DNA of 9,901 nucleotides from Candidatus Bathyarchaeota archaeon (GTDB taxonomy: Archaea; Thermoproteota; Bathyarchaeia; TCS64), in the NCBI GenBank assembly GCA_016867505.1, contig VGJH01000025.1, positions 1 through 9,901 on the forward strand, written 5' to 3'. Below, in pieces: positions 4,850 to 9,901 of this stretch. Each line of letters begins with the position of its first letter. Within the stretch, counting starts at the first letter, position 1. The notes under the pieces were generated by a model that ran no database searches, was not told the DNA's origin, and saw only the letters and a program-made list of their open reading frames with translations. The position numbers and the translations under genes are program-made.

Positions 4850-7339
4850 ATGTCTAAAGAAAGAATTCCTACACCTGAGGAATATTTTGGTTTTAAAATC
4901 GGTGATGATAAAAAGCTAGCTGATTGGCCAGAGATTGTTGAATATTTCTGGAAGGTGGCTAAGTCATCAGATCGTGTTATTGTGGAAGATCTTGGAAAAA
5001 CGACTGAAGGTAATCCATTCCTTTTAGCTACTATCTCTTCCCCAAAAAATTTGAAAAATATAGAAAAATTAAGAAAAATACAATTAAAGTTACTTGATCC
5101 TGAGGGGTTAACTCCAGAAGAAGCTGAAAAACTTGTAGAAGAAGGACGCACCATAGCGATAATTAGCTGTAGTATTCACTCTACAGAAGTTGGAGGAAGT
5201 CAGTTGAGTGTAGATCTGCTACACCACCTAACTTCCAGTAATGATTCAAATGTTAAAGAAATTTTAGATAATGTGATCCTACTTCTCGTGCCATCATTAA
5301 ATCCTGATGGTAACAGAATGGTGTGTGACTGGTACAAGAAGTATCTAGGAACCCCCTTTGAAGGAACTAGCCCTCCTTGGCTCTACCACAAATATGCTGG
5401 ACATGACAATAATCGAGACTGGTTCATGTTTGTTCTTCCCGAAACACAAATGGCAGTTGAAAAGATCCATAACAAGTGGCATCCACAAATAGTATATGAC
5501 CTTCATCAAATGGGTAAGAAAGGTCCTAGACTCTATGTTCCCCCTTACAAAGATCCTATTGATCCTAATGTTGATCCTATTATAACAGCAGGAGTCAATT
5601 TTATGGGTATTAATATGGCTGATTCACTCGCGGTTGCAGGAAAAGGTGGAGTAACTATTGCTTGGGGTTTTGATGCTTGGACCCCTGCGCGTGCTTATCA
5701 GCATTATCATGGTGGGATAAGAATATTAAGTGAAGCTGCAAGCTGTGACATTGCTACACCAATTGAAGTTAAGCAGTCTGAGATAGAGAATGAACGTGAT
5801 TTTAAAGGAAGAGAGTCTAGATGGACACATCCACTTCCATGGAAAGGAGGAAAATGGAGTCTCAAAGATATTGTTGAATATGAATTCATTGCAGCCATGG
5901 CCTTATTAAAAAACGCGGCAAAAAATAGAGAAAGGTGGGTAAGAGGAAGTTATGAGATTGGTAAAAGAAGCATAAATTCATCAAATTTAATGACTTTCAT
6001 CATACCAAAGGAACAGAATGATCCAGCAACTACGCATGAGTTATTAAAAGTTCTAAAGACGGGTGATGTCAAATTATTCAAAGCGAAGGAACCCTTCTCA
6101 ATCGAAGGAATAACTTATAGTGAAGGTAGTATTGTTATCCCTGTTAAGCAGCCTTATGGTAGATTTGCTAAAACAATGTTGGAAAAACAGGTCTACCCGG
6201 ATCTACGTAAAAACCCAACAGATCCACCTGAAATTCCATATGATGTAACTGCTCATACTTTAGGCTTGAATATGGGCATAATTGTTGACCAAGTATCAGA
6301 TACAGTGAAATGCAATATGGAGTTAATTGAAAAACTTGATAATTTACAAGGATCAATCATCAAAGATGGAAAACCATACTATATCTTTAGTTCTGCTTTA
6401 AATAAATCAACAAAAATTGCTAACCAGCTTTTATCTAAAGGTTATACAGTTCATAGAGTGGCTAGTTGGGAAAAAATAGGTGACAACGAGTTTAAACCAG
6501 GGTCCTATATTGTTGAAGAGACTAAAGGTTTAATGAAAATACTTCAGGAATATACAAAGCTTGGTGTTAATTTTTATGGGTTAGAAGAACTCCCTGAGAT
6601 TGCATATACAATAACTAAACCAAAACTTGGTGTGTATAAAGGATGGGGAGGTAATGCAGATGAAGGGTGGCTTAGAATGGTTCTTGAAGACTATGATTTT
6701 GACTATGTTTCATTAACTCCACAAGATATTAGGAGAGGTAATTTGATTGAGAAAATTAATATCTTAATTCTACCTGATCAAGCAAGAGATTCAATCATTG
6801 AAGGGATGAAAGCACAAAGAGGCGCAGAACCAACCAAATATGAACCAATGTACAGAATAGGGATAGGAGAAGAGGGAACTCGTTCAATACAAGAATTCCT
6901 ATCAGTAGGTGGTTCAGTTATTACCTTAAATAAAGCATCTAATTATGCGATAAAGGATCTTCTAGTTTCAGCAGAAAATGCTTTAGAAGGAATAAAAGAA
7001 CAAGAATTCTACTGTCCAGGGAGTATTTTAAAGGTGAATATTGATGAAACCCATCCAATTGGTTATGGTTATGGTCGTGAAGCTTCAGTTATGTTCGTCA
7101 GTGGACCAGCATTTAATGTAAAAAATGAAGGCTATCCAGTAGCAATCTATCCAGAAACAAATCCTTTACAAAGTGGATGGATTCTAGGAGAAAAAAAATT
7201 ACGAGGAACAGCAGCAGTTGCAGAATTTAATGCAGGAAGAGGATCAGTCGTATTATTTGGATTCAGTCCACACTTCCGTTATCAGACTAGAGGCACCTTA
7301 AAAATGCTATTTAATTCAATCTATTATTGCTCCTCATAA
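4850..7339 (+). CDS. M14-family zinc carboxypeptidase-like protein with C-terminal amidotransferase-like region
   Basis: An 829-residue protein. Residues about 20-360 are an M14 peptidase domain: zinc ligands H110 and E113 in HSTEVGG and H219 in DLHQMG; substrate-binding NPDGNR (151-156) and NNRDW (187-191); catalytic Glu E295 in ILSEAAS. All the key M14 residues I expect are present, so it should be an active zinc metallopeptidase or amidase. The rest (about 370-829) resembles the C-terminal half of long bacterial M14 proteins, including a Rossmann/class I glutamine-amidotransferase-like fold (KLGVYKGWGGNADEGWLRMVLEDYDFDYVSL at 592-622, INILILPDQ at 636-644, GFSPHFRYQ at 804-812). I see no Cys nucleophile there, so that part is probably structural. 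Bacterial relatives usually carry a signal peptide; this one starts MSKERIPTPEEYFG and should be cytoplasmic. The substrate is unknown. It has its own ribosome site and is divergent from the membrane protein gene. Confidence 0.88.
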   Translation: MSKERIPTPEEYFGFKIGDDKKLADWPEIVEYFWKVAKSSDRVIVEDLGKTTEGNPFLLATISSPKNLKNIEKLRKIQLKLLDPEGLTPEEAEKLVEEGRTIAIISCSIHSTEVGGSQLSVDLLHHLTSSNDSNVKEILDNVILLLVPSLNPDGNRMVCDWYKKYLGTPFEGTSPPWLYHKYAGHDNNRDWFMFVLPETQMAVEKIHNKWHPQIVYDLHQMGKKGPRLYVPPYKDPIDPNVDPIITAGVNFMGINMADSLAVAGKGGVTIAWGFDAWTPARAYQHYHGGIRILSEAASCDIATPIEVKQSEIENERDFKGRESRWTHPLPWKGGKWSLKDIVEYEFIAAMALLKNAAKNRERWVRGSYEIGKRSINSSNLMTFIIPKEQNDPATTHELLKVLKTGDVKLFKAKEPFSIEGITYSEGSIVIPVKQPYGRFAKTMLEKQVYPDLRKNPTDPPEIPYDVTAHTLGLNMGIIVDQVSDTVKCNMELIEKLDNLQGSIIKDGKPYYIFSSALNKSTKIANQLLSKGYTVHRVASWEKIGDNEFKPGSYIVEETKGLMKILQEYTKLGVNFYGLEELPEIAYTITKPKLGVYKGWGGNADEGWLRMVLEDYDFDYVSLTPQDIRRGNLIEKINILILPDQARDSIIEGMKAQRGAEPTKYEPMYRIGIGEEGTRSIQEFLSVGGSVITLNKASNYAIKDLLVSAENALEGIKEQEFYCPGSILKVNIDETHPIGYGYGREASVMFVSGPAFNVKNEGYPVAIYPETNPLQSGWILGEKKLRGTAAVAEFNAGRGSVVLFGFSPHFRYQTRGTLKMLFNSIYYCSS

Positions 7340-7350
7340 AATTTAATCTA

Positions 7351-7368
7351 ATTTTTTAAATAAAAAAT
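7351..7368. terminator. Symmetric A/T terminator between convergent genes
   Basis: ATTTTTTA-AA-TAAAAAAT is a perfect 8-bp inverted repeat 11 bases after the M14 stop codon. It gives a six-base T tract on both strands, so it can end transcription of the M14 gene and, farther along, of the convergent reductase gene. Confidence 0.5.
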
Positions 7369-7400
7369 CAGCTTCACTTTTATTATCATGCAAACCATCA

Positions 7401-7425
7401 TATGTGTTTGAACGTTATGTGTTCA
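7401..7425. repeat. Small repeat cluster in the convergent intergenic region
   Basis: TATGTGTT is present twice (7401-7408 and 7416-7423), and TGAAC-N7-GTTCA (7409-7425) forms a 5-bp inverted repeat that overlaps the second copy. The role is unknown; it lies between two gene ends, so it is not an obvious promoter element. Confidence 0.4.
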
Positions 7426-7473
7426 GTATTAAGAGATTTATTTTAAATTTTTTTAAAGATTTGTAACAATGTC

Positions 7474-8349
7474 CTATTGGAAATGTAGTTTTTTTAATAT
7501 TTTTGAATAATCTAACTCTTCTTTATCTGCGGTGAAGTATTTAATGGCTTGAGATATTTCTAAAATATCAGAAAATCCGACTATTGCGGTACTGACCCTG
7601 GTTTGATCTAGAACATAGGATAAACATTTCACGGGGGAGTTATCTAAAGGAATTTTAAATAGCTGGGACCTGCCTCCAGTCTGGTAGGAAGCAATTCTAA
7701 CCGTTTTTCCGGTTTTTAATAAATTTCCACCAGCAAAAGGTTTCATTGCTATAACACCTACATTATAATCGTTACAAATTTCAAGAGCTTCGTTACGACC
7801 AGGCATTCCATGATTAGCTAAGTTTATTTGATATGTTATAACATCGATGTCACCTGTCTCTACAGCTATTTTAACTACATCAGATGAATGAGTGCTGACT
7901 CCAATTGCTTTCGCTTTTCCTTCATCCTTAATATCCAGAGCTAAATCAATTAATCTCTTCTTTTGGATCTCTTTCCAAACTTTAAGATTCTTAATATAAT
8001 GTAAGTTCACTATATCGATACTTCTTTGTCCTAAATTATTTAAAGTAGAATTAAAATAAAACTCGCATTCACTTCTTTCACGTGTACAGAGATATTTTCC
8101 ATCCATACTTCCAGAGCCTAGGTGGATTTGGAATTTTACATCTTTTTCTTTAACAGCATCAGAAATACCAGAAGTTATCTCAGGTAAATCCCAAACCATA
8201 TCAAAAAAATTAATACCATTAGCCAACGCTGTTTTTACAATTTTATATACTTCGCTACGTTTTAATCCTTTTAGATGTTCTACCCCAAGCCCAATTCTAC
8301 TTACTTCTATCCCAAATTTACCAAGGCTTCGATATAACAATATAACCAA
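7474..8349 (-). CDS. Aldo/keto reductase family protein with degenerate catalytic tetrad
   Basis: A 291-residue protein with the AKR TIM-barrel pattern: YRSLGKFGIEVSRIGLG (6-22), TALANGINFFD (40-50), DIVNLHYI (112-119), KAKAIGVSTHS (145-155), ITYQINLANH (171-180), NVGVIAMKPFAGGNL (196-210) and a C-terminal helix. AKR enzymes reduce carbonyls with NAD(P)H using Asp, Tyr, Lys and His. Here D50 and H117 are kept, but the Tyr position (five after the Asp) is L55 and the Lys position is H76, so ordinary carbonyl reduction is doubtful. No C-terminal ferredoxin cysteines are present. There is no ATG in front of the conserved region: the start must be TTG at 8349 or, matching the usual N-terminus better (MLYRSLG), TTG at 8340. 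The frame upstream stays open to the stop codon of the preceding gene (8401-8403). It may be transcribed alone or by read-through. Confidence 0.8.
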   Translation of the reverse strand: MVILLYRSLGKFGIEVSRIGLGVEHLKGLKRSEVYKIVKTALANGINFFDMVWDLPEITSGISDAVKEKDVKFQIHLGSGSMDGKYLCTRERSECEFYFNSTLNNLGQRSIDIVNLHYIKNLKVWKEIQKKRLIDLALDIKDEGKAKAIGVSTHSSDVVKIAVETGDIDVITYQINLANHGMPGRNEALEICNDYNVGVIAMKPFAGGNLLKTGKTVRIASYQTGGRSQLFKIPLDNSPVKCLSYVLDQTRVSTAIVGFSDILEISQAIKYFTADKEELDYSKILKKLHFQ

Positions 8350-8362
8350 ATAAAAATTAGTG

Positions 8363-8382
8363 CCATTTAGTTTAAAAAATGG
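8363..8382 (-). terminator. Inverted repeat and T-tracts between the KOW-protein gene and the reductase gene
   Basis: On the minus strand CCATTT-N8-AAATGG, followed 4 bases later by AATTTTTATTT (8350-8360 region), looks like a terminator for the upstream operon. The central TTTTTTAAAC (8371-8379 region) is also the only TATA-like sequence before the reductase gene and is about 25 bases from its TTG start. The element may therefore serve as terminator, promoter, or both. Confidence 0.4.
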
Positions 8383-8400
8383 ATTATTGGGCGTCGGTTT

Positions 8401-9570
8401 TTATTCTTCAATTATCTCCACGTTTGCCCTAGGAACCATAACAACACCACCGTCACTGAGCCTAACAGTCAAAACACGAACAAGACTCTCACTCTGCAAC
8501 GCCTGAAGCTCCACAGGCAACCCATCAACAACCCCAATCACACCAAAAAAAGGCTCCCGAATAATCCGAACAAGAGTCCCAGGAACCATACCCGAAACCA
8601 ACTCACCACCATCCTCCACAGCAACCAAATCATGAGGAATAATAATCTCAGGCCTCAAAACCCCAGCACGAATCTGAGTAGCACCATTAACACAAGCCGT
8701 ATAACCCTCAAAACTCTTAAACAACTTATACGTGCCCTCACTCATACTCATCTTACCGAAGCCCTCAGTAATGATCAAAGTGATCCCCACCTCCTCTTGA
8801 CCAGTAATAGCCACACCAACCTCCTCACCACTGAAAGCAATCAAGTCCTGATGCCTTATACCACCAACAACAATGGCGGAGACACCCACAGTCACCGCCT
8901 TCCTCAAAGCACCATCAGTGACACGTGAACCCCCGATAAGCACCTTACCTTTACAGTCAGCAGTGATATGATCCTCAGTCAACTCCTCAGAGGTTGAAGA
9001 AGCAACCACCTTAATCTCTCCATGAGTCTCGCCACCGATGCCAAAGATGCCCTGGATGAAGGCAGCATTAGCTTCAATAACGGCGCCCTCACGGGGAACC
9101 ACCTCCACCACCTTCCCAGGAATATACGCATTCACCTGCAAGGGGATGGGTGTGCCTCTGACGATGGCGTTTCCTGAGGCTTCACTGAAGGATTCAAGAG
9201 TTCCATCCCGTGGCGATGGCACATGCTTCTTAATCAAGCCGAAGAGGCTCTCATAATAGGCAAGGTCTTCACCCTTCTTCACCTTATCACCAACCTTCCT
9301 AACCAAGTATTTGGCAACATCCTCAACGTCTAAGTTAAGCAACATAGCAACCTTAACGATCTCGGGCTCACCACTGATCTCGGTCTGAGCCACATACTGG
9401 TCAAAGCCAACGACGTCGCCAACCTTGACAAGGACTTCGCCTAGAATCGGTAGCCTGCGAAGCTTCTGAACAGGCATGGCACGCTTAACCTTCAAGCCAG
9501 GAGTGTAAGCATGAGCCTCACCAGACTCCTTTGAATCATCCACCAAGTCAGGCTTCTTATCTGTTGACAT
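8401..9570 (-). CDS. Barrel-sandwich plus KOW-like domain protein, function unknown
   Basis: A 389-residue protein I cannot name. After a charged N-terminal tail (1-22), residues about 35-165 carry two hammerhead/barrel-sandwich-type segments rich in turns: GEVLVKVGDVV (44-54), RKVGDKVKKGEDLAYYESLFGL (91-112), SPRDGTLESFSE (119-130), AYIPGKVVEVVPREGAVIEA (148-167). A glycine-rich mid region follows: GIFGIGGETHGEI (174-186), GKVLIGGSRVTDGALRKA (208-225), IVVGGIRHQDL (233-243), IITEGFG (266-272). The end (330-388) is a KOW/SH3-like barrel: GTLVRIIREPFFGVIGVVDGLP ... VPRANVEIIEE. No lipoyl or biotinyl lysine motif is evident. It starts one base after the GlmL/MutL-like gene with GGTGAG placed 5 bases before the ATG, so the two are translationally coupled. 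I recall similar proteins beside MutL-like genes in Chloroflexi. GC content and codon use differ clearly from the genes at its left. Confidence 0.7.
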   Translation of the reverse strand: MSTDKKPDLVDDSKESGEAHAYTPGLKVKRAMPVQKLRRLPILGEVLVKVGDVVGFDQYVAQTEISGEPEIVKVAMLLNLDVEDVAKYLVRKVGDKVKKGEDLAYYESLFGLIKKHVPSPRDGTLESFSEASGNAIVRGTPIPLQVNAYIPGKVVEVVPREGAVIEANAAFIQGIFGIGGETHGEIKVVASSTSEELTEDHITADCKGKVLIGGSRVTDGALRKAVTVGVSAIVVGGIRHQDLIAFSGEEVGVAITGQEEVGITLIITEGFGKMSMSEGTYKLFKSFEGYTACVNGATQIRAGVLRPEIIIPHDLVAVEDGGELVSGMVPGTLVRIIREPFFGVIGVVDGLPVELQALQSESLVRVLTVRLSDGGVVMVPRANVEIIEE

Positions 9571-9571
9571 T

Positions 9572-9901
9572 TCAGCTCACCAACTCCTTAAGTGGGTCAC
9601 GTGGATAGAGATCTAAAGCCGTAAACCAGTCCACCAATAGTTTCCTCCGCTCACCATCATCCTCCGGCAAATATAATGGTCTACCACGAGCATCAAGCAG
9701 GACACCAGCAACTCCACCAATAACCATTGTCTCCACCTTCTTACCCGGGCCTTCACCCACATCAAAGCTGCTAGCGGGCTCAATGGTTGCCTTAACTTCC
9801 TTTCCCTCCGCCAAGGGAATCAGCTTAATCTCACCATACTTCATCTCAGAGGTGACTATTCCCTCATCCATCTGGATGTGCACCTTCATAACGGGGTCAC
9901 A
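9572..9901 (-). CDS. C-terminal part of a GlmL/MutL-family (ASKHA-fold) protein, 5' end beyond window
   Basis: The reading frame is open at the window edge (...CDPV before ATG 9889), so the 105-residue piece starting at 9889 is probably the tail of a longer protein; 109 residues are visible. It contains YGEIKLIPLAEGKEVKATIEP, SFDVGEGPGKKVETMVIGGVAGVLLDARGRPLYLP and a final helix RRKLLVDWFTALDLYP. From memory, the DVGxGPGK ... GGxxGLxLDxRGRPLxLP pattern is typical of the C-terminus of MutL/GlmL-related proteins, a family named after the reactivator-like partner of adenosylcobalamin-dependent glutamate mutase. Whether this copy serves a mutase cannot be told here. It could alternatively be a short stand-alone protein using ATG 9889, though no ribosome site precedes that codon in the visible bases. 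Directly coupled to the downstream KOW-domain gene. Confidence 0.65.
   Translation of the reverse strand, partial: CDPVMKVHIQMDEGIVTSEMKYGEIKLIPLAEGKEVKATIEPASSFDVGEGPGKKVETMVIGGVAGVLLDARGRPLYLPEDDGERRKLLVDWFTALDLYPRDPLKELVS
9576..9581 (-). promoter_or_regulatory. Ribosome-binding site inside the upstream gene's 3' end
   Basis: On the minus strand GGTGAG lies in the last codons of the GlmL/MutL-like gene, 5 bases before ATG 9570. It fixes the start of the KOW-domain protein and indicates coupled translation. Confidence 0.65.

Noticed and set aside
4828..5154. 108-codon minus-strand reading frame over the start of the M14 gene
   Set aside because: Ser/Phe-rich shadow of a well-supported M14 coding region that has its own ribosome site; no family features.
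8350..8403. Possible frameshift or N-terminal extension of the aldo/keto reductase, since its frame stays open to the previous stop
   Set aside because: The 17 upstream codons encode no AKR-like sequence and contain no ATG; the family N-terminus begins at the TTG codons.
8632..8928. 98-codon plus-strand reading frame
   Set aside because: It is antisense to the barrel-sandwich/KOW gene, low in complexity (Asn/Thr/Ser-rich), and results from the codon bias of the real gene.
1..9901. tRNA, rRNA, CRISPR arrays, insertion sequences, integrase sites
   Set aside because: No cloverleaf ending, rRNA signature, regularly spaced repeat array, transposase motif or terminal inverted repeats were found on reading both strands.

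Overview
The window is most likely archaeal. Promoter-like TATA boxes (TTTAAATA, TTTTATAT, TATAAAA types) lie about 25-45 bases before several starts. Some genes have almost no leader, others have GGTG/GTGATC-type ribosome sites, and I see no bacterial -35/-10 pairs. The mix of an archaeal-type BlaI/CopY wHTH, an M14 peptidase without a signal peptide and a GlmL/MutL-family gene would fit an anaerobic Asgard or TACK archaeon, but the lineage is not resolved. The left 8.4 kb is AT-rich; the right 1.5 kb is clearly richer in GC.

Layout. Positions 1-1743 (minus): an ArsR-family repressor followed after 15 bases by a hybrid-cluster protein (Hcp), which runs off the left edge. They look like one operon whose promoter, with a candidate operator, lies at 1749-1787. 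A divergent promoter (1809-1844) drives a small BlaI/CopY-type wHTH protein (1859-2230). Next on the plus strand is an AbgB-like M20 hydrolase with several metal-site residues replaced (2369-3889). It converges on a minus-strand membrane protein resembling an ECF-transporter S component (3896-4702). Divergent from that is an 829-residue M14 carboxypeptidase-like protein (4850-7339). It converges on a minus-strand aldo/keto reductase homologue lacking two of the four catalytic residues (7474-8349). The right end (8401-9901, minus) holds the C-terminus of a GlmL/MutL-like ASKHA-family protein and, one base downstream, a barrel-sandwich plus KOW-like protein of unknown function.

How the genes may work together. 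ArsR-Hcp looks like a redox- or NO-stress response unit controlled by a cysteine-containing repressor. The M20 hydrolase, S-component-like transporter and M14 peptidase form a possible small-molecule or peptide uptake and processing neighbourhood, but each has its own promoter, so the link is only proximity. The right-hand pair is tightly coupled and is the most promising uncharacterised unit. No RNA genes, insertion sequences, CRISPR arrays or intergenic gaps over 300 bases were found.
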